Positions 8,821 through 19,800 of a DNA stretch of 64,000 nt are shown piece after piece. Location of the stretch: positions 96,729,322 to 96,793,321 of the forward strand of contig OZ023274.1 in NCBI GenBank assembly GCA_964007475.1, given 5' to 3'. A program made the translations under genes and the position numbers. The DNA comes from Hybos culiciformis (taxonomy: Eukaryota > Arthropoda > Insecta > Diptera > Hybotidae). The notes beneath the pieces were generated by a model. It did no database searches, was not told the origin of the DNA, and worked only from the letters and a program-made list of their open reading frames with translations. Positions within the stretch are counted from its first letter, which is position 1. Each line of letters starts with the position of its first letter.

Positions 8821-11026
8821 ATGTCCGAATCGACCGAAGAAATTGAAAAAAATAAAAACAGCCGTGGAAAGATGGATTTAACAGCACTTCAAAGTGCAAT
8901 ATTTGATGTGCGAAACGAAAAATTAAGCATTCGAGCAGCTAGTCAAAAATATGGAGTTGCTAAATCAACCCTTCACGACAAGTTGAAGGGAAAACGTCCT
9001 GAGGGAATTTGCACCAAAGGACCAGATCCTATTCTATCTCGGGAAGAAGAGCACAAAATTTGTCTGTGGTGTACAAAATTGACTAAATGTGGATTCCCGA
9101 TTAAAAATGACGATCTTTTAAACACTGTTGAAAAAATTATTAAAGATTGCGAAAGAAAAAATCCATTTGCCAATGGGCGACCTGGAAGACGTTGGCTGGA
9201 CAATTTTTTCAAACGGAATTCAACCTTAGTACAAAGGGAAGCCCAGAGTATCACTAAAGGCCGCGCAATAATAACTGAAGAAAGCATCAAAAAATGGTTC
9301 GATGATTTATTACGTTACCTAGAAAGCATTGGACAAAAAAACCTGCTTGAGGAGCCGAATCGAATAATTAATGGCGATGAATCGAGTTTCAATCTGTGTC
9401 CGAAGACCGGCAAAGTAATAGCGCCCAAGGGATATAAAAATGTATACCAAATACAAACTGGGAATGAAAAAGAAACGCTTACAGTATTATTAGTCTGTTC
9501 TGCAGCTGGACAGATTTTGCCTCCGATGGTGATTTTTCCGTACTTAAGACCACCTAAAGATTTAGTAAGCTCCATTCCACACAACTGGTTTTTAGGGAGA
9601 ACCGAAAGCGGATGGATGAGGAGCGAAACCTTCTACGAATATGTCGCAAATTGTGTAAATAAATGGATTGACGATGAGCGCATTACAAGGCCAATTTTAT
9701 TTTTTGTTGATGGCCATAAGTCTCACATGACTCTAGAACTAAGTACTTTTTGCGATGAAAACCAAATAATTTTATATGCATTACCTCCCAACACAACACA
9801 TATTATGCAACCTTTGGATGTTAGCGTGTTCAAGCCATTAAAAAGCGATTGGAAAAAAACAGTGAGACAGTGGCATTCGGAGAATATTGGGCAAGTCATT
9901 TCAAGAAAAACATTTTGTCCATTATTAGAAAAAACCATCTTGGGTAATAAAAACTTAAAAATTAGTATTATAAATGGCCTTAAAAAATGTGGGTTATATC
10001 CATTCAACCCATCTGCTGTTGACTATTCAAAATGTGTGAAAAATGTTTTGGAAACTTTAGATGAGTATAACTCAAAAACATCAAAATCTGGAAATGATGA
10101 TACTGATTTAATTGAGTTTCAAAAAAAAATAGAAATTGCCATTGAAATTGTAAATTATGCCAAAGAAGATCTTGAGCGTCGTGGCGTAAATATTGAGGTA
10201 CATCGTTAATAAATAATAATATAAAATATACAATAATTATCTATATATTATTTAGGTACCTATCTATTCTTTTAAGATTTTGCTCGATGTGTTTAAAAAT
10301 ATTATTCCCGAGGCCCTAGAAGAGATACAAATCAGTATGTCACCGCCGTTATCAGCAGATGTTATTAAAAGCCCCCCTCAACCGCAGCTGAAAAATGATT
10401 CATTAGAATTTGATGAACAATTTGCGCTTGATCGAATATTGTCGTTTGATGATGACTTAATTTTAAGTAAAATTACAGAAGAACTAAATTTACAATCAAC
10501 TAAGGTGATTGATCTGTCATGTTCACGAAAATTTGTTACTCCCACGACAAGTACTCCCAAAAATGCTGTAGAACCTGTACCAGTCATTCAGATAACTCCT
10601 ACAAGTTCTATTGATAATCATTTGCATTATCCCAAGATAATAAATTTCTCAAAATCAAAAAAAATTAAAGAACAACTTAAATATCCCAGCGCAGTTTCTT
10701 CTTCAGCTTGGAGGGAAATTTTTCAACGAAAAGAGCAATTAGTCGAGGACAATCTAAAAGCGAAGGAGAAAAGAAAAATGGAGCGCTTGAATAAAAAACT
10801 AGCTAATGCTGACAAAAAAAGTGTTAAAAAAAAATCGAAACAGAAACCTAAAAGTAAGTGTGGAAATTGCTCAGATAGCTTAATAAGTGATATAGAAGAT
10901 GAAGAACTAAAAAATATTGGGTGTGATGTGTGCAACAAATGGTTTCACTTGAAATGCTCATCATTGAATCATTTATCATACAAAGATGCGGTCAAAGAAT
11001 TTTTTCTTTGTCCTAAATGTACCTAA
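8821..11026 (+). CDS. pogo-family transposase with C-terminal PHD finger
   Basis: Predicted to bind the element's ends and carry out cut-and-paste transposition. The coding exons are 8821-10197 and 10277-11026 (708 aa). The 79-bp intron has GT..AG borders and begins and ends in phase 0. The first ATG with normal context is at 8821, just after a likely 3' splice site (8812), so a 5' UTR intron from 8030 is probable. Domains: a Psq-type helix-turn-helix (residues 12-55), a CENP-B-type helix-turn-helix (about 65-135), and a DDE_1 core with Asp186 (NGDES), Asp297 (VDGHKSH) and Asp333 (QPLDVSVFK), that is, 35 residues between the last two. A charged linker follows, then a C4HC3 PHD finger near 650-706 (CGNC, CDVC, WFHLKC, CPKC). 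No stop or frameshift breaks the domains. Without splicing, an in-frame TAA at 10207-10209 would remove the PHD part. Confidence 0.88.
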
Positions 11027-11602
11027 ATTAAATGTTCCTAATAAAAACTACTAAAATGTGATAAGATGTGATTGAATTTTAAGATAAGACTATATTTTTA
11101 TAATTTTTTTTTATTTATAATGAACTGAATTTTCACTTAATTTTTTATATTATTATAATTAAATAAAATAATAACCAAAATAACATTTTTAATTTGAAAA
11201 TTTCTATCCATTAATAGACTGTCCGCTTATGAGTACAAATGTCCGAGAAACTGGAAATCAGTGTCCGTATACCGGCAAAATTGAAGAGTTTTTTATTTCT
11301 TCTAATATTTAATGTTTTAAAATATTATTAAAATAAAACCGTATTTTTTCTATGAAAATAAATAAGTACAGAATCTAAAAATTTTCTACTTCAGTTATTT
11401 TTATCATCAATAAATAAATGACGGTCTTGCAAAGTTGAAAAATAGTTAATCGTCCGCATACCGGTACATTTACCTATATAAAGTTGTAAATATCTGTATG
11501 ATAATTTAAATTTTTATAAGGAGGAATGTTAAGTGTGAAAGTATTTTACACCGAAATGTGAAAAACGGACTTCATTTGCTGTTTGATAACACCTCTTTTT
11601 AA

Positions 11603-12063
11603 TGGCCCTTATCATGGAACTCGCCTATATATACTTTGAGACTTGAAAATTATAAAAAAACACTTCTTCATAAAAAAATTACATACTTTTTTGTTTTTGT
11701 TTTTGTATTCTTACATTCGATTTTTTTTGACGTTTCGCTCAGTTAGGTGTCGAATTCTATGATATGGTTAGAGATGCAGAGCGAAAGCTAGATACGCGGC
11801 GAATTGTGATTTTAATAAAAAACCCAAAAAAAAAATTTCTAGGTGGGGCAACTTAAATAAAAAGTTGCCCCACCTAGTAATAGGAATGTTAATTAAATAA
11901 TAAAGTAAAAATGGAAATTGAAATTGCATTTTTAATTGAAAATTGAAAATTGACATTCGCCAAAACTGAAAATTTATAACGAAATTCACTATCGAATTCC
12001 ATGATTCGGAAATTCGCTTTTAGCGAATTCGAAAGGTGAAAACGAATTCCATGATAAGGGCCA
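11603..12063. mobile_element. MITE with TGGCCCTTATCATGGAA termini
   Basis: A 461-bp element with inverted ends TGGCCCTTATCATGGAA(C/T)TCG. Related CGAATTC(C/T)ATGAT motifs recur internally (near 11751, 11992 and 12041). It contains a separate perfect hairpin at 11839-11877. The target duplication is not clear (A/T flanks). There is no coding capacity. Confidence 0.75.
11839..11877. repeat. Perfect 16-bp hairpin inside the MITE
   Basis: CTAGGTGGGGCAACTT (11839-11854), loop AAATAAA, then its exact complement AAGTTGCCCCACCTAG (11862-11877). It is far more GC-rich than its surroundings. Confidence 0.85.
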
Positions 12064-12330
12064 ATGTATGCGCAAAAAACACATATTATGTAGAGTTATA
12101 TTCATGTGAAATGTAACAAATGAGCAATTCAAATTTCATACCAGATCTTATTTTTTTTTCTTATTCTGCAACTTAAAATATTTAAGAGCAATTCCATTTT
12201 CAGTATGAAATTGAATTAGTTACAAAAAGGCTGTTTTACACATTGCATTGCAAGTAATAATTTTAATATTTAAATATTTAAAAAAATTAAAACTTTTTCC
12301 TTGTTTTTAGATTTTTTAACATCAACAATT
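12064..12330. other. Short AT-rich spacer with a possible 3' splice site
   Basis: Ends in a pyrimidine-rich tract and AG (12309-12310), which could be the acceptor of a first intron for the small open frame that follows. Confidence 0.3.
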
Positions 12331-12621
12331 ATGGATTATTATTTAAATAATGTCTGGAAGAGAGCTGTTTTTTCTTTAAAATGGTTAATTGCGTTGATCG
12401 TGTTTTTTTATATATTACACGAAGCGTTTCTTCCAAACTTTACCATTTTGTATGTTTTAATATGTTTCTTGTTTGCAATAGACGCATTAGGACATTTTTT
12501 GTTTTATTTTAAAAATTATATTAGAATGCATACTGGGCGATTTTACTTCGCTTTAATCATATTTTTATCTCTCATTGCAATAAATTTTAACTCTAAGAAT
12601 AATGAGTTTATTGAAACATAG
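12331..12621 (+). CDS. Hypothetical small membrane protein
   Basis: An open frame of 96 codons from the ATG at 12331; the frame is open back to a plausible 3' splice site at 12310, so an upstream coding exon is possible. The protein would be mostly hydrophobic: about three membrane segments (around residues 10-30, 35-55 and 68-85) separated by short charged turns (WKR; KNYIRMHTGRF), ending in a polar tail. I do not recognise a family. In DNA this AT-rich, a hydrophobic frame of this length can occur by chance, so the call is tentative. It is convergent with the SLC52 gene downstream. Confidence 0.4.
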   Translation: MDYYLNNVWKRAVFSLKWLIALIVFFYILHEAFLPNFTILYVLICFLFAIDALGHFLFYFKNYIRMHTGRFYFALIIFLSLIAINFNSKNNEFIET

Positions 12622-13428
12622 TAAATACATACTGATACTTAATTTTTTACTTTAAAAACCTTTGTATACATGAATTATAATATAGGTAATTTTTGTATTT
12701 ATAATTTTAAAATTTTATTCAATTACTCAATAATGAAAATAACAATTATATGTTTATAAATATACGGTAAGCTGTTATTAAAAAAAAAAAAATATTAAAT
12801 TTAGTTTTCTTCAAATTTTTAAGTTTTGTAACAAATGTATTAAATTTCCATTTGTGTCAACATTAATATGTTGCACCAAAGATAATATACAAGATTTGAA
12901 ACTGTCGTATGAAAAATCTTAAAAATTGTTCCTCTTATTTTCGTGATATATACATACTACGTACATTTGCAAAAGTCATATTGTTTATTGTTGTCATTTG
13001 AACTTTTAAAAGAAATAACATGTTGTATTTATTAAGAAAACTTAATAACATATTTTATGATAAGTACCTCTACGTACTTATAGTACATAGTTTTGCGTAC
13101 ATAATCATAGGGTTGTACTACGATTTCCTTAGTTTACAAAATCCTTACTTTCAAAATCCTCAAATACAAAATCTTTATTTACAAAATTCTTAAATACAAA
13201 ATATTTTCAAAATCCTTAAGTAATTTCAAAATATTTAATATTTAAAAAAAAAGTATGAAAGGTAATAATGTGAAAGTTAATTACCTACTTGAAATAAATT
13301 TTAACTTATGCAAAATTCAATTCGGGTTGAAATTATATTTGCTACATAAATTATAAATAACTTCCTCAAATATAACAATAAAAAAATGGAAAAATATATA
13401 TTTAAATATTTTATATCACATAATAATT
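12622..13428. other. Intergenic region with degenerate CAAAATCCTTA repeats
   Basis: Lies between the small open frame (+) and the SLC52 stop codon (-), so it should hold both 3' UTRs. At about 13120-13235 there is a degenerate tandem pattern of (TT)TACAAAATCCTTA-like units. Nothing else is seen. Confidence 0.45.
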
Positions 13429-14911
13429 TCAGCAAGTCTTAACGGAAATAAATAAATTTGTAAAATTAACTAATGTAAATGCAAAAATTGATCCAATCAC
13501 TGTTCCGAATTGAGCAGTTGCTCCTGTCATTACTAACGAATTACCACCTCTGGATCTCATTAGAGTTGTAATACAAAGTTTTAAGTAACTGAATGTCATT
13601 GCATGTATTGTCCAAATTGCTATCTGAATAAAAAAAAAATTAAGTTATTATGTTAGTTACAATTGTCTCTATTTTTAATAATAGAAAATTAAGTTTATGT
13701 TCCTTGGATTTTAATTAAATTCTAGATAAATCAAATACATTCTAAGATATTAGATATTAAAAAAAAATTACAATTAATTCATTTCCAAAATCAGTTGAGA
13801 TCATTGGTGGGTTAGGACTCATTAATGCTGCTATAACAATATAAAATGAGCACATAAAAAAACTAATCAATAATACTGAAACGATTCGCAATGAAGAATG
13901 TGGCAATATTACGGCTAATAAACATGACAATGGGTTAACAATTGAAGTAAATGTCACTGTTAAATGATATATTTTATTTCCATATGGCATACATGAAAAC
14001 GACTGAATGCTTGGCAAAAATCCATTACCAATAAATGAAATAATTACTAGAATAATTAACAAATACTTAAATTGTTTGTTATTAATTAAAGATCGCTCTG
14101 ATGAAAAGTCTTCTGTTTCTTCAGTAGAATATTCATATGTATTCCCGTATCCTATTTTAACAGCTGATGAATATTCTTTTCGACATATTTGTAGCTTTTC
14201 TAATAATAAAAATGCAATTAGACTGCAGAACATTACAGTGGAACTAAAAATGAAAAATTCTGTTGTACTGAAATTAGGGTTCGGTTTTGCTGGTTCGTAT
14301 TTTGGTGGTATAGTTGTATTATCAACTAAAACACATTCAACAGGTCCTCCAATTCCTTGGAATAATGCAACTATACCTGGTATAAAACCACTAATACCTT
14401 CTCCAACCAAATATGTTATAAGGTAGATTTCTTTAAAACGTCCCATATAAGGCATAAATAACACTGAACTTGTACAAGCAACAATTGCCAACAAAAAAAC
14501 TGAAAATAATAAAGCAACACTGTAATCACTTGTTCCTATGCGAATTGTATAATCATAACAAAAAGCCATAAAAATCATTCCTAAAGCACCAATTAATTTA
14601 ACACCGTAAATAAGGGTGGCGTCCGAAATGTTAACTGATGAACACTTTTGAAGAAAAATATACACAAGTGGTCCAATGTTACCAAGTTGAACTACAATTG
14701 TCACAAACGAAGGTAAACGCCATTTTTCTGGAACTATTTCAACTAATAATGGCATTTGAAGATATGTTGAATTAATGCCCAGCCATGACCCGATACCAAA
14801 AAATATTAATAAAATGTCAACTAAAATAGAGCGTTCTTTAATTTCATTTTTTAAATTTGATAAAGTTTGCAGAAGTGATCTAGGTCCTCTCATATCCTGA
14901 TATTCGGCCAT
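13429..14911 (-). CDS. SLC52A: Riboflavin transporter, SLC52 family
   Basis: A plasma-membrane carrier for vitamin B2, the precursor of FMN and FAD. There are two coding exons: 14911-13772 and 13623-13429 (444 aa, phase 0, GT-AG). Family length is about 440-470 aa, so this is full length. The N-terminal part carries the family block GIGSWLGINSTYLQMPLLVE followed by PEKW-LPS, and about ten hydrophobic segments can be counted. The last exon encodes MRSRGG followed by two membrane segments. The start ATG at 14911 lies five bases after a pyrimidine-AG, so a 5' UTR intron is likely. The large central hydrophilic loop (about residues 195-285) is typical. It is divergent from VPS25, separated by 1.9 kb. 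Confidence 0.92.
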
Positions 14912-16830
14912 TATTCTAAAAAAAATGTAATAGTTATTTTCATTAATTTGTGGAGGATTTTCAATTCTTCAAGGTATTAAATATAAGTTTTTAAATTGTC
15001 TACAGATTCAAAATATAACTTCATAACTTCTTTAGTAATATTGTAATTTTATTTATTTATTTCGATTGTTATATATATATTTAATTTAAATAATTATTAT
15101 TAATCTAAAATATATAAACTTTTACTGCCTAATCACAAACAATCAATGAAATTAAATGATTTTTTAATGTTTATAGAAATTATTGGTTTCGATCGAAAAT
15201 TTCGTTTTTCATCAATAAAAAGTTTATAAATTTCAAATAATAAACATGTCAGCAATTTCTTAATATTACATTTTGTTTTTAATAACCAAACAACAAAAGT
15301 ATGACTTGTAAAAGTAAAGGTCTCGCTCTCGATAAGTATTATTATCAAATACATTTTATTTATATGAACAAAGTAAAAAAAACAAAAAAAAAAAAAACAA
15401 TTTTAAGCAAGTTCAAATATAGAAATAAAGCCTAATAGGCACAGTAGTTTGGCTTATAAATTATTAGATTCACTCTAAACTTAAAACTTGTTCAATTATT
15501 TTATCTAAGTTTACAATTATTTATTTATTTGTTCAATTGTTGATTAACTTTTATAGATATAGGCATTTAGTTTACCTTTACCTTCCAGTGAATTAAAAAT
15601 TACCTGTATCGCAAAGTACAATTTTATTTGTAAAAATTCCTAAAAAATGTTTTAATATTTTGAAAAAATTTTGCCGTTATGAACTTTAATTCATTTTATA
15701 TGGGAAATAAAAACAAACATGAAAATACTATGGTAATAACGGGTAATCGATTAGAATATTATAAAATGATCTGATCAAGATAATTGTATTATGTAGTGTA
15801 TTCTGACGTTAACTAGGTACAGGTACAGGGAATAGTTAGATTAGAATCCATTTTTATTTTCTACTTCATGCTCCTAAAATTACAAGGCATAATTATTATA
15901 ATATTATATATTGGCTTACGATCTATGAAATAATCAGAATTGTTTTTTTTATTTCTAGTGCACGAAAATCCCACACTTCATTGATTGATTCTTGTCTTAC
16001 TTAATTTTATTTTATTATTAGTTATCACACAAGCTTATTAATTGCAAGCTGACTTCGTTTCTAGAATAAAACCTGAAATGAAGAATAAAAAGTTATTTTT
16101 ATTAAGATACCTACTTTATAATTATGTTACTTAATTTTATTCAATATTACACTTTCACGAAATTGGTTTTGATTTTTTATTATATATAAAAATAAAATAT
16201 CCGAAATTTTTTCCAAATACCTACATAGGTATTTATTTATTGCAACAATGGAAATTGCATTTTGGATAATTTTCTAAACTTTCTTCTACGAAGCAACCGT
16301 CAAAGAAAAAGGAACACGTTAAAGTTTCTAAGAATGTTGTCAAGTAACAATTTACAAAAGAACAAATTTTAAGATATAATGAGAAAATTATTTAGTTCTA
16401 GTTGTTTGTACGAAATTTTATTAAACTAATCTGCAATCTAGTAATTTATTTTAATAAAGTCTTATATGAACAATATAATAAAGACACATTATCGTTGAGA
16501 ACAGAAGCTGTCCTGTCTGACTCATGACTGATATTAATAGAGTAATATTTTGTTATTAAATATATAGCGAGGCATAAAAATGTTGGCTTCTCTCAAAGCG
16601 GCAATAATTGTAGAAACAACATAATTGAAATAAACTACTTTATCGACAAAAAATTTAACAGACCTGTCGATGCTAATCAAATTCAAAACAAACAAAATTA
16701 AGTCATCTGTTTTTCTCGAAACAAATTCTATTTTCCACAAATAATTATTTTTCTAATTAAGAACGATATTAGAAACAGAGTTTTTTTTGAAATATTTTTT
16801 AATTTAAATAAAGTTTAATATATATTAAAA
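14912..16830. other. Divergent intergenic region between SLC52 and VPS25
   Basis: Holds the 5' ends of both genes. No coding exon is convincing; short minus-strand frames at 15133-15354 and 16534-16740 match no family. No repeat with clear ends was found. Confidence 0.4.
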
Positions 16831-19800
16831 ATGGAAACTTTTGATTGGCCTTGGGAATATAATTTTCCACCTTTTTTCACGTAAGTTATGAACATTTTTA
16901 CAATAATATTTTAAAATTTAAACTATACCTAGAATAAAGAAAGACTAGAATCACCAAACCCAATTCTATAGGTCTAGCTGGAATGTAACTTGACTATTTA
17001 GAGCTGTGGAAGAGTAATTTGACAGCAACTCTGGTTAGGTAGGTAGATTATTTAAGATAACATATGTGCCTACACCTACACTCTTGTTGAGATTTTTAAT
17101 TTAAGTAGGCTTTCCATATCTACATAATTAGTAGAAAGAATGTTTTTTTTGCCCCCTTTATTATCAACTTTAATTGTATCCATTTTAATATTAAATAAAT
17201 TATACAAATCTAAAACTTTTTAAATTTTGATAATTAAACAAAACTACAGATAGATAAGAAACTGTGCTTAACAAGTTGAATAGTGATAGAGAGGTCCTAC
17301 ACCACCGGAGAGAATGATAGAGGCACTATGTACACATAGATTAAATGTAGAGAAATGGACACAAGGAAATACCTAATTAATGAATATTAAAAACTAATCA
17401 AGAATATTTATTGTATACCTATCAATTGTAGGAACATACGAATGATTGAGATTCTCAAACCTTTCTTTTTTTTGAAAACTTGCAATTCTATCAAGAATCT
17501 AATTGCTATTCTCTTTTATTATAGTTTGGTATAATTCAAAATAAACAAATTTATTATATTTTTTTTATCTTCCTATTTCATTTTTATTATTTATTAATAA
17601 TTTTTTAAAATTACGTTTTTTCATCAGTAGAATGATTGTGTGTCCTCGTATAGTATAATTCAACCGTCTGTTAAAAATGTCAATCTAAAATTCATTTCAA
17701 CTATATTTTGTGGGATGTCTGATGAATGACAAACATACATTTCTTTCATTGGTGCATCAAATAAACGTCTTAAAATTATTAAGATCAACTTAGATAACTT
17801 TCATGAGTTCAAAAATAAAAAATTACCCAATTGTCCAAAATTCTTTTTCATTCCCTAATTCATCTTTTATAAAATGTCTGATACCGTGCTCTTTGACTGC
17901 TTTTGAAGATTGATGGGATGTTTCATCGAAAGATTCAGAGTGCTTACGGTTGCTAAAAATTCAAACAAATGTAATTAAAATTAAATAAAAAGCCTTTATA
18001 GTAAATTACTTTTGGATCTTAACAAATGATGAATGAATGAATTGACATGCAGATTTGAATTTATTCTCGATTAAGTCATTATATCGATTGGATGATGACA
18101 TAATTATTCCATTACCATAATCTATGTTCACATAACGAAGTAAAACGTTGACCTCTCCTGCTGTTATGCTAAAAATATATTTGAATCAAATTCCAAGAAA
18201 ATTTTTTCTTATTACATTATATAATATACCTTATAGGCAGAACATCACTAACTTCACGCAAAAATGATTTTTTTAGTTCGGATATGTCAAAACCGCTGGA
18301 ACTTTTGTAACTTTTCTTTAAAGAAAAACAAAATTAACTATTGTTGTATTTTTAGTAAAATGAGATAAAAAATTAAAAAATAAATTACAGGAAATCCATC
18401 CCAATCTCCATCACTATCACTATCTTCGTCTAAACTAATACTAGGAGCTAATGAGCCAAGATTTGATGAACTCATATCAAGTGAATTCATATCTTCTGCT
18501 GCAGATAAGTTCTGTATTGTTTCAGGTCGCTTATTAGATGTTTCCCATACTTTCGCCAAAGCATCTATTCCTCCTAGGCATCTTAAATGATCTAAAGTTT
18601 CTTGAATTTCTTCTATGTAAAATAAAGGTGGTTCCTTACATTTGTTATCATTGTATTTTTCAAAAGTCACTAAAATTGTACTTAAAATTAAATTATTTCT
18701 TATACAAATCACTAGAAATTTCCTAAATTTAATTGTTTTTATGAAAATTTCTGACCAATAAACAAATTCTTTGATTATTTTATTCTCAACGAATTCGTAA
18801 ATACCCTGAAGGCATAGTACTGTTTTTAAATTTTTCAAAATGTCTGTAGGCAATGTACTTTCTAATAGGTTTGTTTTGTAAAACAATGCACTTCCTAAAA
18901 TGTAAAATTCTCTATGAGAATTTAATGGTTCTTCAATCCAGTCGCGATAATCCATTGCTTCCATTTCGCTAAGAGCATCCAAAATCTTTAATTGAGCTTC
19001 TTTAGGAAGAAAAACTTTACTTTGTTCTGGCAATATTGATTCAAAACTATATTTTAATTGATTTTTAATCAATTGTGCTTCTAAAATTTTGCAACTGCAG
19101 TCTAAGTTCTTAAATGATTCACCATATTCGTTTTCTGAAATTGAAAAAAAAAATAAATATTTTTAAAAATATGTTTAAAGAGCGAAATTAAAATACTTTT
19201 ACACATAAACATTCCAGTACAAGATTTTATAATCAGATTAAAGCTTATGAAGTTAGAGTATTGAATTTACTCTACCAGCCTCCATGTTTTTTGGATTTTT
19301 ATTTTAATTTAGCATCGATTATCCGCTGCTTAATCTTCCCAGTAAAGATATTGTTCTTGTATTATGTATTGTGGAGTAGTGAATTACAATAGTTGTAAAT
19401 AAAATCATATCCATTGAAGTACAGAATTAGATTTATTATGGAAAACTATTAATTTGTTATTTACTTACCTTGCTTTTCTTTAAACAACTTGCTCATTGAA
19501 CAGGAAAATTGAATATAGTTTAGAACTAAATTTGTCAATAAAATAGCTTCATGTTTCGATGATAACTTCTCTGGTATCGTAATTAACGTGAAAGTTTCCT
19601 CCAGAAATGAATAACATAAATTATATTTATTTCCTTCAAACAATATTGTTGTTATTACAGGTTCTGTATTAAATTCGCTTTTCAAAATTGATATTAATGT
19701 TAAGAAACTTCCTTTAGCATTACAGAAAGGATTTAATTCTCTACTTGGATAACAAAAAATTATATCGTCGCCAGATTTAGGTAAAATTATCACAGAAAGT

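Larger units (their letters stand above)
7765..11474 (+). mobile_element. pogo/Tigger-type transposon, structurally complete
   Basis: A 3710-bp element bounded by TA dinucleotides (7763-7764 and 11475-11476). The terminal inverted repeats read GGTAAATGTACCGGT, then two mismatches, then GCGGAC on both ends (about 23 bp). It contains one spliced transposase gene with an intact catalytic triad. Several further CGGACA-type motifs lie inside each end. A hAT MITE has inserted at 8043-8384, so the autonomous backbone without it would be about 3.36 kb. Complete ends plus an open gene suggest fairly recent activity. Confidence 0.9.

Noticed and set aside
17821..17827. Inturned ending at TAA inside GGGTAA
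   Set aside because: Using GGGTAA as donor joins in phase to an exon at 17768 that restores the conserved C-terminal motif.
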